From assembly GCA_013215055.1 (NCBI GenBank), contig JABSRQ010000046.1, forward strand, positions 1 to 36,665: a stretch of 36,665 bases of DNA, written 5' to 3'. This document shows, one piece after another, positions 26,984-35,917 of the stretch (the first letter of the stretch is position 1; every line of letters starts with the position of its first letter). This DNA is from Pseudomonadales bacterium. GTDB taxonomy: Bacteria; Pseudomonadota; Gammaproteobacteria; Pseudomonadales; DT-91. Both the position numbers and the translations under genes were made by a program. The notes under the pieces are model-generated. The model did not search any database. It was not told the origin of the DNA and was given only the letters and a program-made list of their open reading frames with translations.

Positions 26984-28348
26984 ATGCCTGCACTTAAAAG
27001 CCTGCTGAACCATTTTCTCAATGCCAGTCGTTTATTGCCTGCCATTTTAACCCGTCCGGCTTTATTGAAGCTGTGGCTGAAAAATGCGTTAAAACAGCAA
27101 ATCATCATTATCGCCATCCTTGCAGCGCTGATTTTTATTGCCCCCATGGCCTCTAGCGCACTGGCAGATGCCTTATATCCGCCACAAAAACAAAGCTTCG
27201 GCAACCGCTTCTCTAATTTATTTAAATCCAAAAAAAATAAGGCACCGTCTGTACACGATGCCCGTCAGCAGCAGTTCCAGGCAGGCTTCTGGATCTTCGG
27301 CAGCATCAGCATTATCGGTATCATCATCATAGATTTACCCCGTTTACGCCGCCTAGGCAAGGAGCAAGCCGAGATTCAGTTTCAGCAAGCGCAGAGCATT
27401 CAACAATCCAACCCTGAACTGAGCCAAACCCTACGTCTGCAGGCACAGTCCCTGGTGATTGAGCCCGAAACACCACAAGGTGACGAAGAGGATGACGATT
27501 TAAACAAAACCTATACAGGCCCCAGCCCGGTTCAACAACAGCGCTTTGTTGGCCAAGGCCGACGTTACCGCATCGATAACACCATCGCCAGCGGTGGTGC
27601 CGGCATTGTCTACTCAGCCTTGGATACCTTATTGGAACGCCAGGTTGCGTTAAAAGAACTCTTTGATGATGTCGCTCAAGACCCCGAGCAAGCGGCGCGC
27701 TTTAAAATTGAAGCCAAGGCACTGGCAGCCTTCAACCACCCACATATCGTACCGGTATACGATATGTTTGAGGAAAACAGCCATAGTTGGCTGGTGATGG
27801 AATTACTCACCGGCGGCGATTTAAGCCAGAAAATCAAACAGCAGGGGCGTTTAACGCTTAGCGAAAGCCTGCGTATTGTTAAAGGCATCGCCGATGGCCT
27901 GGCGTATGCTCACGCTGAAAACGTGGTACATAGAGACATAAAACCCGAAAACATCCTGTTTGCCGAGGATAATAGTTTCCGCCTGACCGACTTCGGCATC
28001 GCCAAGACCGATGAATCAACGATTAAAACCCAGCAGGGTATTATCTTGGGATCTCCCGGTTATATGAGCCCCGAACAAGCCAGTGGCGAGGCGCTTGATC
28101 TGCGCTCAGATATCTATTCTTTAGGCATTACGCTGTTTCAGATGTTAACCGGAAAAATCCCCTTTGAAGGTGAAACATCCCAGGTGCTGATTAAACATAT
28201 CACTCAAGCTCCCCCACCACCCTCGCAGTTCAACCCCGAAATTCCAGCCAACATCGAAGCTATCATACTGAAAATGTTGGAGAAGAAGCCTGCTCACCGC
28301 TACCAAAGCTGCCAGGAGTTGATTCTTGCCATAGAACAGCTGACTTGA
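26984..28348 (+). CDS. Membrane-tethered Ser/Thr protein kinase (Hanks type)
   Basis: A 454-residue protein. Two hydrophobic helices lie near the N-terminus (about 40-61 and 100-117) with a basic loop between them (KSKKNK). A Gln-rich linker (residues ~128-155) and an acidic patch (GDEEDDDLNK) follow, then a complete kinase domain from about residue 197. It has the glycine loop IASGGAGIVYSA, ATP-binding Lys224 in VALKEL, catalytic HRDIKPEN with Asp318, DFG at 336-338, and SPGYMSPEQA as the P+1 region. All residues needed for activity are present. It should phosphorylate Ser/Thr on cytoplasmic proteins. Most bacterial kinases of this class have kinase first and membrane helix after; here the order is reversed, with no extracellular sensor domain. 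The DUF1631 gene follows after 87 bases. Confidence 0.9.
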   Translation: MPALKSLLNHFLNASRLLPAILTRPALLKLWLKNALKQQIIIIAILAALIFIAPMASSALADALYPPQKQSFGNRFSNLFKSKKNKAPSVHDARQQQFQAGFWIFGSISIIGIIIIDLPRLRRLGKEQAEIQFQQAQSIQQSNPELSQTLRLQAQSLVIEPETPQGDEEDDDLNKTYTGPSPVQQQRFVGQGRRYRIDNTIASGGAGIVYSALDTLLERQVALKELFDDVAQDPEQAARFKIEAKALAAFNHPHIVPVYDMFEENSHSWLVMELLTGGDLSQKIKQQGRLTLSESLRIVKGIADGLAYAHAENVVHRDIKPENILFAEDNSFRLTDFGIAKTDESTIKTQQGIILGSPGYMSPEQASGEALDLRSDIYSLGITLFQMLTGKIPFEGETSQVLIKHITQAPPPPSQFNPEIPANIEAIILKMLEKKPAHRYQSCQELILAIEQLT

Positions 28349-28435
28349 TTAGGCTAAGAATAATTCGCCGTTTTAAAGTTCAGCCACTATATTGAATCTG
28401 TAAGGCTGTTCATAAAACAAGCTAGATAAGGCATA

Positions 28436-30874
28436 GTGGATATGGCATCAAGCTCCTCTTCTATTGGCACCCCCACAGGAAAATCCCCACTGCCACGCGA
28501 TATACAAAAAATCATTGTAGCCTGCGAAACTGAAATTTTACGCATATTTAAACACCTGCTACAAACCATAGAAAGCGATCTACGCCAACAAGTTGAAGCG
28601 GCACAAGAGTTTCAAGATAAAAATCGAATCTATAGCTACATCGACAGCTTCACCTTACAGCAAACAGGCCTGTATCAGCGTTTTGAAAAACAATGGCTGC
28701 AAGGCAAAAATCTTTTTCCTCAGCATCAGCAAACCGCCACCTCATCTGGGGAACTCAGTTTATTAGACGATGAAGATCTACAAGAAAAAATTGCCGTACA
28801 GCAGCTGATCGCCAATATCACCCCTGAGTTATTATTTGTCAGCATCCCGATTCTTAGTGGTTTTCAACAAGCGCTACCCGAATATCAATTAAAACCACTA
28901 GATATACCCTTCTTCCCCGAAGCGTTAGGCGCTTATTTGCAAAGCACATTAAAAGAGGCAAGCTTTGACCCGGTTTTAATCCAGTTTATCCACCACCGTA
29001 TGCGTAAAGACTTTTTTAAAAACATTAAAGGCCTCTACCTTTCGATAAAAACCCAGCTTGAAAAATTTGGCTTCCAACTGCAGGAAGCCGATTTAAATAA
29101 TCTCGATATGGATAGCTATAGCCAAGGCCGGCAGCAACCCAAGACCGATAAAAAGCTGATTGAAGTGGATGCCGACTTTAATCATGAAATATTAGATCTG
29201 TTAAAAGATGATCAACTCGCCAGAAAACTGCAGCAATTTTCACAGTCGCCAGTTTTAAGCACACAAACACCGCTATCTGCAATACCCGACAACTTGGCTG
29301 CCGATACATCCATCGTTACGATATCCAATAAAGATGTGGATTCCATGTTGGCCAATTTATCCCAACTTAAAACTCAAGATCACCAACAGATTCATACAGC
29401 CTTAGCCAATGAATTAAAAAGTGGCAGCACTCAGAATCAATACCAGGTGATGAGTTCCCTGGGGGAAAACATCATCAACCTGGTTGCGCTGTTGTTTGAA
29501 TGCATTCAAGACAATCATCATATCCATGCACAGGCAAGCTCGGCGTTAATGCGCCTGCAAATTCCGTTTATGCGTTTAGCCCTGATGGACAACACACTAT
29601 TTAAAAATAATGATCATTCAGCCAAATTACTGCTGAATGACTTGGCTGTGCTTGCCGCAACGGATGTGAACAGTGGCGATTTTAAACTGCTGTTAAACTG
29701 TGTAGACACGCTGAGTATAAGTGCGCAGGTAAACCCTGAATTATTTGCAGAGCAATATGAAAAAACCCAATGTCATCTAAGCCAAAAAGAAGATATCAGT
29801 AATGAGCGTTTGCAGATCATCCAAAGTGCTGAAAAAAATCAGGCAAGCGAAGAAGAGCAGCAAGCCGATGCACAAAATGCGGTAGAAAATTTTGTTATCG
29901 ATCGCATAGAAAATTTAAAACATCCGCTGATATTCCATGCCTTATTTGAAAAAGTCTGGTCCCGTGTTATTTACTCTACCTATGTCAAATATCACGGCCT
30001 CAGTGATGAACGCACTGAGTCCGTTGACCTCTTTGAAAAAATATTATGGTCTACAGGTGCTGGGGATAATCCGGTTAATAAACGGGATTTACTGCGTATT
30101 TTACCCGCCATCGTCACCGGTATTAGAGATAAATTATCTGAATCACAGATGGATGATTTGATTGAGAGCCATTTTTTAGATCAATTACGCGAGATTCATT
30201 TAAGGGTGATTAAAACCGCCGATGGCACAGCGATCAAGATTCAAGACGCCGACCTGCAAAGCAGCCAAAAAGCGGCCGAGCTGGTACGCCAACTGCATGA
30301 AGAACGCTTGCAAGAAAAACTCCTGCAACAGCAGGTGGAACTGGACGTCTTAGAGGCATTAAAATCCCAGGCGGTAGGTCATCATTTTGATCAAAATATT
30401 AGCACCACTGACACTGACGATAGCATTCAATTAGCCGAGCCCGAGGCTTCCTTTCCAAGAGCTAACACTGAAGAAATAAGCGCCGAGCTTAATTTCACTG
30501 CCACAGCGAAAAAAATCCAGACTGAACAAAAAAACACAGCAGAAGCCATCGTCACCATCGATAAACCGACACGTTTAGATATCCGTAAAACCCTGGATAT
30601 ATTGCATAGCATTGGCACCGGTATGTGGATGGACTATCAAATCAAAGGCGAGTTTCAACGTATCAAGGTGGCTTTTCACTCTGCCAGTTTAGAGAAGTAT
30701 ATCTTTGTGGATGACAATGGTTTTAAAATTTTTGAACGAAGCCGGGCCGATTTAATGGTGGATATTCAAGATGGATATGCATATAAGGTTGATCAGGAAG
30801 AAACCTTTGATCATGCTCTACAAGAGGTGGTGACAGGCCTGCGTAATCAAAGACCTGCGCTGCACATCAATTAG
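28436..30874 (+). CDS. DUF1631 family protein
   Basis: An 812-residue, largely alpha-helical protein of the DUF1631 family, recognised by the N-terminal ISxxxxxLLQxxExDL-type helices, the central LPAIVTGIRDKLS...HLRVIK block (residues ~560-605) and a C-terminal beta-rich segment LHSIGTGMWMDYQIKGEFQRIK...YIFVDDNGFKIFERS (about 722-775) that resembles the small PilZ-like tail often seen in this family. Function is unknown. No signal peptide or membrane helix is present, so it should be cytoplasmic. The start is GTG at 28436, preceded by AAGG; an ATG two codons later is the alternative. Its position behind a Ser/Thr kinase raises the possibility that it is a substrate or partner. Its last four bases overlap the end of the convergent gene. 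Confidence 0.8.
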   Translation: MDMASSSSSIGTPTGKSPLPRDIQKIIVACETEILRIFKHLLQTIESDLRQQVEAAQEFQDKNRIYSYIDSFTLQQTGLYQRFEKQWLQGKNLFPQHQQTATSSGELSLLDDEDLQEKIAVQQLIANITPELLFVSIPILSGFQQALPEYQLKPLDIPFFPEALGAYLQSTLKEASFDPVLIQFIHHRMRKDFFKNIKGLYLSIKTQLEKFGFQLQEADLNNLDMDSYSQGRQQPKTDKKLIEVDADFNHEILDLLKDDQLARKLQQFSQSPVLSTQTPLSAIPDNLAADTSIVTISNKDVDSMLANLSQLKTQDHQQIHTALANELKSGSTQNQYQVMSSLGENIINLVALLFECIQDNHHIHAQASSALMRLQIPFMRLALMDNTLFKNNDHSAKLLLNDLAVLAATDVNSGDFKLLLNCVDTLSISAQVNPELFAEQYEKTQCHLSQKEDISNERLQIIQSAEKNQASEEEQQADAQNAVENFVIDRIENLKHPLIFHALFEKVWSRVIYSTYVKYHGLSDERTESVDLFEKILWSTGAGDNPVNKRDLLRILPAIVTGIRDKLSESQMDDLIESHFLDQLREIHLRVIKTADGTAIKIQDADLQSSQKAAELVRQLHEERLQEKLLQQQVELDVLEALKSQAVGHHFDQNISTTDTDDSIQLAEPEASFPRANTEEISAELNFTATAKKIQTEQKNTAEAIVTIDKPTRLDIRKTLDILHSIGTGMWMDYQIKGEFQRIKVAFHSASLEKYIFVDDNGFKIFERSRADLMVDIQDGYAYKVDQEETFDHALQEVVTGLRNQRPALHIN

Positions 30875-31440
30875 CTTTTACTAAGTTTCTGACAGGCCAA
30901 CCAATCGACATCAGCCTGTTGATAAATTTTTTCAAACTGCAGCCGCAGCCCTACCCGATTTTTTAAACGGCTGTGAATCAGCAAGCGCTGCGGTTTATTT
31001 TTTAGCCTCTGCAAGGTGAATTTCTCTTCAATATACACACCCTGCGGGGTTGTGGTTTCTACAATCAAGACATCTTTTTCCCAGCTGGCAACCACGGTGT
31101 TATTGCCACTGTTAATACTCTTTAGGCTAACACTTTTAGTTTTTCCTACAGTGCTAAAATAGCGGTGATGTTTTTCCCCATCTGCAGCTAAAAATTTAAT
31201 CACCACTTCATCAACGTTCTTTTTAATCTGTAATTCTGCCGAGCTAAAAACAAAGGCCGGAATACCTAAATCCTCAGGTGTCACCCCCTTTTCTGCGCGT
31301 TTAAAAATCTCCCGCTGTATCTTTTCAACATTGTCACTCTCATCATTATCAAAAGCCCAAAGGCCATCCACACAATTTTCAGCATAGGCAAGCGGCAGGA
31401 AACTAAACCATAAGACAATTAAAAAGCCGGTTCTCATCAT
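30871..31440 (-). CDS. Exported hypothetical protein
   Basis: A 189-residue protein I do not recognise. A clear signal peptide (MMRTGFLIVLWFSFLPLAYAEN, cut near residue 20) is followed by a small domain with two cysteines, Cys23 and one near the C-terminus (DWLACQKLS), which may form a disulfide. The middle alternates short strands (SAELQIKKNVDEVVIKFLA, DVLIVETTTPQGVYIEEKFTL), suggesting a small beta-barrel, lipocalin- or jelly-roll-like. It is last in the queA run, starting three bases after the DUF1289 stop with AGGT upstream, and overlaps the convergent DUF1631 gene by four bases. Confidence 0.6.
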   Translation of the reverse strand: MMRTGFLIVLWFSFLPLAYAENCVDGLWAFDNDESDNVEKIQREIFKRAEKGVTPEDLGIPAFVFSSAELQIKKNVDEVVIKFLAADGEKHHRYFSTVGKTKSVSLKSINSGNNTVVASWEKDVLIVETTTPQGVYIEEKFTLQRLKNKPQRLLIHSRLKNRVGLRLQFEKIYQQADVDWLACQKLSKS

Positions 31441-31443
31441 CTA

Positions 31444-31614
31444 TCAGACCTGACAATCCAAACGTTGACGCTGTTCGGCAGCATCATTTACATGTTTTTT
31501 TTGTGTTTCATTTAAATGAGACCAGTCACCAATCTCTTTTAAACTGCGATAACAGCCCAAACAAATTTCATTTTCATCTAACACACAGACGGATATACAC
31601 ATAGATTCAACCAT
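31444..31614 (-). CDS. DUF1289 family small cysteine-rich protein
   Basis: A 56-residue protein. It reads MCISVCVLDENEICLGCYRS then LKEIGDWSHLNETQK, the DUF1289 pattern C-x3-C-x3-D-x4-C-x2-C-x(R/S) followed by an EI..W helix. The four cysteines (residues 6, 10, 18, 21) probably bind a metal such as zinc or iron-sulfur. A fifth cysteine lies near the end (RLDCQV). Its ATG directly follows the TAA of the gamma-carbonic anhydrase gene, with GAGGAAAAG inside that gene as ribosome site. Family function is unknown. It is easily missed because of its size. Confidence 0.85.
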   Translation of the reverse strand: MVESMCISVCVLDENEICLGCYRSLKEIGDWSHLNETQKKHVNDAAEQRQRLDCQV

Positions 31615-32163
31615 TTACTTTTCCTCAACATTCACAGGCGCAGCAACCGCCAATGTAGCATTAAACAGTTCCGCATTTTTCACATAATTTTTAGCCCCTT
31701 GCATCAGGGCTTTCTGGGTCTCAACATCTAGCTGCCGGGTGACTTTAGCCGGGCTGCCTAAGGCCATCGAGCCATCTGGCACAATCATGCCCTCAGTAAC
31801 CAGAGCATTGGCACCAATAATACAGCCCCGGCCAATCACTGCGCCATTTAATACCACCGCATTCATGCCAATTAAAGAGCCCTCACCGATACTGCAGCCA
31901 TGCAACATCACCTTATGCCCCACTGTCACATTATCGGCGATGGTTAGCGGAAATCCGGGGTCGACATGCAAAATACTGCCATCTTGAATATTGCTATTTT
32001 TGCCAATGTCGACACGGTCATTCTCGGCACGAATCACCACATTAAACCAGATGCTGCTATGTGATTGTAAAACCACATCACCAATAATTGTCGCAGTGGG
32101 CGCGATAAAATGCCCTTCACCTTTAAGAGTAGGTTTCTTATTGGCTACCGTATAAAAACTCAT
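31615..32163 (-). CDS. Gamma-carbonic anhydrase family protein (YrdA-like)
   Basis: A 182-residue left-handed beta-helix protein with hexapeptide repeats (SIGEGSLIGMNAVV, VIGRGCIIGANALV, IVPDGSMALGSPAKV). The metal-binding histidines of the gamma class are present at 66 (GSILHVDPGF), 83 (VGHKV) and 88 (MLHGC), and a family-typical Arg/Asp pair occurs in RAENDRVDIG. Trimeric zinc or iron enzymes of this group hydrate CO2, but many YrdA-type members show little activity, so a non-carbonic-anhydrase role is possible. The start overlaps the stop of the Nudix gene (ATGA), showing translational coupling within the queA run. Confidence 0.88.
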   Translation of the reverse strand: MSFYTVANKKPTLKGEGHFIAPTATIIGDVVLQSHSSIWFNVVIRAENDRVDIGKNSNIQDGSILHVDPGFPLTIADNVTVGHKVMLHGCSIGEGSLIGMNAVVLNGAVIGRGCIIGANALVTEGMIVPDGSMALGSPAKVTRQLDVETQKALMQGAKNYVKNAELFNATLAVAAPVNVEEK

Positions 32164-32717
32164 AAATAAGCCCTAACATCTAATGCTAAAAAATCTCGAA
32201 TCACATGGGCCGTTACACCCCAAATTTTATAATCCGTATCAATACCCGCCACGCAGCGGCGATGATAAAAATAATCCAACGTCATCATCTGCCCATCAAT
32301 CTCCGCGACTCTTTGCCGATGATTATCTTCATTCATCAAATCAGCCAACGGGACAAAAAAAGCATCCTGTAATTCAGATTTATCGATTTGAATTAAAACA
32401 TCGCAAGATTCTAACACTGCAACAAAGGGATAAACCGCCACCTTGTGGCGTGTAACTCTTCTGGGTAATCGCCCAAGCAGCCGGTATTGGCTTTCATCAA
32501 TACCCACTTCTTCAAGGCATTCACGTTGGGCACAACTTAATAAATCCTCACCGACTTCTAACTTGCCACCCGGGAAGGCAATTTCTCCAGCATGGCGACG
32601 TAAAAAATCCGCTTTGTGAATAAATAACAGACTGCTAGTAGATTTATCGATTAACACCATTACTGCAGCTTTGCTGGCCGTATCCAAAAGGTAGGAATCA
32701 TCATCGATGGCGATCAT
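32160..32717 (-). CDS. Nudix hydrolase, CoA-pyrophosphatase-like (NudL type)
   Basis: A 185-residue protein with an exact Nudix box at residues 51-73: G51-x5-E57-x7-R65-E66-C-L-E-E-V-G-I, which binds Mg/Mn for pyrophosphate cleavage. Just before it, FIHKADFLRRHAGEIAFPGG matches the NudL/NUDT7 CoA-diphosphatase signature, where the usual text is LRxHxGxxxFPGG. The likely reaction is hydrolysis of CoA or acyl-CoA derivatives to 4'-phosphopantetheine and adenosine 3',5'-bisphosphate. It is cytoplasmic, and overlaps its neighbours on both sides by ATGA. The substrate is family-based inference. Confidence 0.88.
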   Translation of the reverse strand: MIAIDDDSYLLDTASKAAVMVLIDKSTSSLLFIHKADFLRRHAGEIAFPGGKLEVGEDLLSCAQRECLEEVGIDESQYRLLGRLPRRVTRHKVAVYPFVAVLESCDVLIQIDKSELQDAFFVPLADLMNEDNHRQRVAEIDGQMMTLDYFYHRRCVAGIDTDYKIWGVTAHVIRDFLALDVRAYL

Positions 32718-33043
32718 AAATGATCCAAATCACTTAGGCTTAATACCGGCCAGATTTGATACGCGGGTTCTTCATAGGGGTGTGCTGCTATTAAAGCCAC
32801 GACTGCGGGCTTAACTTGCTCATCAGTACAAACCAGCTCTATTTTAAGCTCTTCCACAATTTCTAACTGATCAACTGCACCTATCGCAGGCTTGGCTCCA
32901 GAGCGCGGTTTAAACTGCCCCCGCCCTTCAACCTGCCAACAGCAAGCTTCATAGTTACCCATGGTGCCTGCGCCCGTAGCAAAAACCGCCGCCTTGACAT
33001 GCTCAGCCTGCTCTACGGGTACATAAAAACACAGTTTATACAT
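32714..33043 (-). CDS. NIF3/YqfO-like small domain protein
   Basis: A 109-residue protein corresponding to the stand-alone insert domain of YqfO/NIF3 proteins, a CutA1/PII-like ferredoxin fold. The start YKLCFYVPVEQAEHVKAAVFATGAGTMGNYE, the RGQFKPRSGAKPAIG loop and the end LIAAHPYEEPAYQIWPV are diagnostic. The function is unknown; some related domains bind metals or organise trimers. It begins three bases after the tgt stop and its own stop overlaps the Nudix start. Confidence 0.85.
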   Translation of the reverse strand: MYKLCFYVPVEQAEHVKAAVFATGAGTMGNYEACCWQVEGRGQFKPRSGAKPAIGAVDQLEIVEELKIELVCTDEQVKPAVVALIAAHPYEEPAYQIWPVLSLSDLDHL

Positions 33044-33046
33044 ACG

Positions 33047-34228
<1,182 letters not shown>

Positions 34229-34237
34229 CTAAATCTA

Positions 34238-35284
34238 TTATTTACTTTTTTTCTCAAGGAACATCGCATCACCGTAACTAAAAAAGCGATACGATTGCTC
34301 AACTGCAACTTTATAAGCGTGTTTCATTTCAGCCATGCCACTGAAGGCTGAGACCAACATCAATAAAGTTGATTGGGGCAGATGAAAATTCGTTATCATT
34401 GCATCTACACAATGAAAGTTTTTACCGGGGTACAGGAAGATATCGGTATCCCCGGTGAAGGCTTTAATCTCACCCGACAAACTCGCTGTTTCCAACGAGC
34501 GCACTGCTGTAGTACCTACCGCAACGACCCTGCCGCCACGCGCCTTAGTGGCTTTAACCTGCTCAACCACCGATTCCGGCACATGAATCCACTCACTGTG
34601 CATTTCATGTTCCAAGATATTATCCACTTTAACCGGCTGAAAAGTGCCCGCCCCCACATGCAGCGTGACCTCGGCCCGTTCAATACCTTTGTCTTTTAAC
34701 GCTTGTAAAAGTTCATCATCAAAATGTAAACCTGCGGTGGGTGCCGCTACGGCACCGGCATTTTTGGCATACACGGTTTGATAGCGTTCTTTATCGGCCA
34801 GTTCATCGACCCTATCAATATACGGCGGTAAAGGCATATGGCCAATAGATTCTAATACGTCCAATACAGGATGAGAAAATTTCAAGCGAAACAAGGTGCC
34901 TTGGCGCTCCACCATCTCTACCGAATAAGGGCTATCTTCAGACACCGTTTCATCGATACAAAGAAATAACTGTGCCCCTGGTTTCGGTGACCGACTCGCG
35001 CGTACATGGGCTAAAACGGTAAAATCATCTTCCAGTCTTTCAACCAGGATTTCCAACTTACCCCCGGATGCTTTTTTGCCAAAAAGCCTGGCCGCAATCA
35101 CCTGGGTATTATTTACCACCAGTAAATCACCGGCACGTAAAAAGCCCAGTACATCGGCAAAGTGTTTATGTTGAAGCTCACCCGCAGCATCCACCACCAG
35201 CAAACGACTGGCGGTACGTTTCTCAGTTGGATATCGAGCGATCAATTCATTAGGTAATTCAAAATAAAAATCGGCAGTTTGCAT
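34238..35284 (-). CDS. queA: tRNA preQ1(34) S-adenosylmethionine ribosyltransferase-isomerase
   Basis: A 348-residue enzyme that transfers and isomerises the ribosyl group of SAM to preQ1-modified tRNA, giving epoxyqueuosine; it acts just after Tgt. Nearly all of the QueA hallmark blocks are present: [102 protein letters not shown] and [11 protein letters not shown]. The ATG at 35284 is preferred over the GTG at 35296 because it matches the family's start (M-x-TADFxFELP). It is the first gene of the seven-gene minus-strand run. A TATAAT-like -10 sits 36 bases upstream. Confidence 0.97.
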   Translation of the reverse strand: MQTADFYFELPNELIARYPTEKRTASRLLVVDAAGELQHKHFADVLGFLRAGDLLVVNNTQVIAARLFGKKASGGKLEILVERLEDDFTVLAHVRASRSPKPGAQLFLCIDETVSEDSPYSVEMVERQGTLFRLKFSHPVLDVLESIGHMPLPPYIDRVDELADKERYQTVYAKNAGAVAAPTAGLHFDDELLQALKDKGIERAEVTLHVGAGTFQPVKVDNILEHEMHSEWIHVPESVVEQVKATKARGGRVVAVGTTAVRSLETASLSGEIKAFTGDTDIFLYPGKNFHCVDAMITNFHLPQSTLLMLVSAFSGMAEMKHAYKVAVEQSYRFFSYGDAMFLEKKSK

Positions 35285-35319
35285 AAATGGGGTCACAGAC
35301 AGACTTAAAACAGCGCTGC

Positions 35320-35325
35320 ATTATA
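35320..35325 (-). promoter_or_regulatory. Candidate -10 element of the queA operon promoter
   Basis: On the minus strand the exact hexamer TATAAT is read at 35325-35320, 36 bases before the queA start. No good -35 hexamer is found at 16-18 bases, so strength is uncertain. It is the only consensus-like -10 between the tRNA promoter and queA. Confidence 0.45.
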
Positions 35326-35438
35326 CGTGAATAAAGCGCAAGAGCGGCTACTAATTAACAGCCCAGCTAAAAGACTGGCTATTTTTTCTACAAAAACAAA
35401 TAATTTGAAAGGTTTACAGGATTTTTTATACTTTTAGA

Positions 35439-35466
35439 TTGACGTGATGCAAGGGCTAAGTATACT
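35439..35466 (+). promoter_or_regulatory. Sigma-70 promoter of tRNA-Leu
   Basis: TTGACG (35439-35444) and TATACT (35461-35466) are separated by 16 bases. Transcription would start near 35473, a few bases before the mature tRNA at 35481. Both hexamers match the sigma-70 consensus at five of six or four of six positions. Confidence 0.8.
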
Positions 35467-35480
35467 ACGCAGCACTTCCA

Positions 35481-35565
35481 GCCAGTGTGATGGAATGGTA
35501 GACATAGGGGATTCAAAATCCCCCGCTTAATAGGCGTGCCGGTTCGAGTCCGGCCACTGGTACCA
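35481..35565 (+). tRNA. tRNA-Leu (anticodon CAA)
   Basis: An 85-base class II tRNA with encoded CCA (35563-35565). The acceptor stem GCCAGTG (35481-35487) pairs with CACTGGT (35555-35561), ending in a G-U pair. The anticodon stem GGGGA/TCCCC encloses loop TTCAAAA with CAA at 35514-35516, reading UUG codons. A long variable arm (CGCTTAATAGGCG) and the T-loop GGTTCGAGTCC are present. The extra arm confirms leucine rather than a short-arm tRNA. Confidence 0.96.
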
Positions 35566-35578
35566 TATATAGAGAGAG

Positions 35579-35605
35579 AGGCCTGCAGCGATGCAGGCCT
35601 TTTTT
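35579..35605 (+). terminator. Intrinsic terminator after tRNA-Leu
   Basis: AGGCCTGCA (35579-35587) and TGCAGGCCT (35592-35600) form a nine-base perfect stem with loop GCGA. Six T residues end the structure (35600-35605). It follows the tRNA by 13 bases of mostly AG repeat. Confidence 0.92.
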
Positions 35606-35917
35606 CGTTTCTAACCTCTCCACTTCCCTGCAACTTTTTATTCATTAAAACCTTAATGATGAATAATGCTTACCAGATAGAAAATTCATATAACTCTTCT
35701 CAATACCTATTCTTCAGTGCCTCGTTGCACCTTTGAAATCCTAAAAAAATCACTAATAAAGCCAAATCGTGCACCTGATAACTTGATTGGAATTACCTAG
35801 ACATTCATAAATATTCATACCAACTAGATATACAAATTAAGTAAATCATTCAAAATAATCCCATGCCCCTCAAAAGAGGCTGAGCCTATTTGATAATAAA
35901 TTACGCACCCGTTAAGA
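35606..35917. other. AT-rich gap without recognised genes
   Basis: About 310 bases between the tRNA terminator and the stop of the next minus-strand gene. No credible coding frame, repeat or RNA was found. A short hairpin (GCCTC/GAGGGGC, about 35864-35880) might help end the minus-strand transcript, but it lacks a T-run. Confidence 0.4.

Noticed and set aside
35388..35645. Minus-strand 85-codon frame across the tRNA
   Set aside because: Its central part is the antisense translation of tRNA-Leu (GRTRTGTPIKRG-type text), a well-known artefact.
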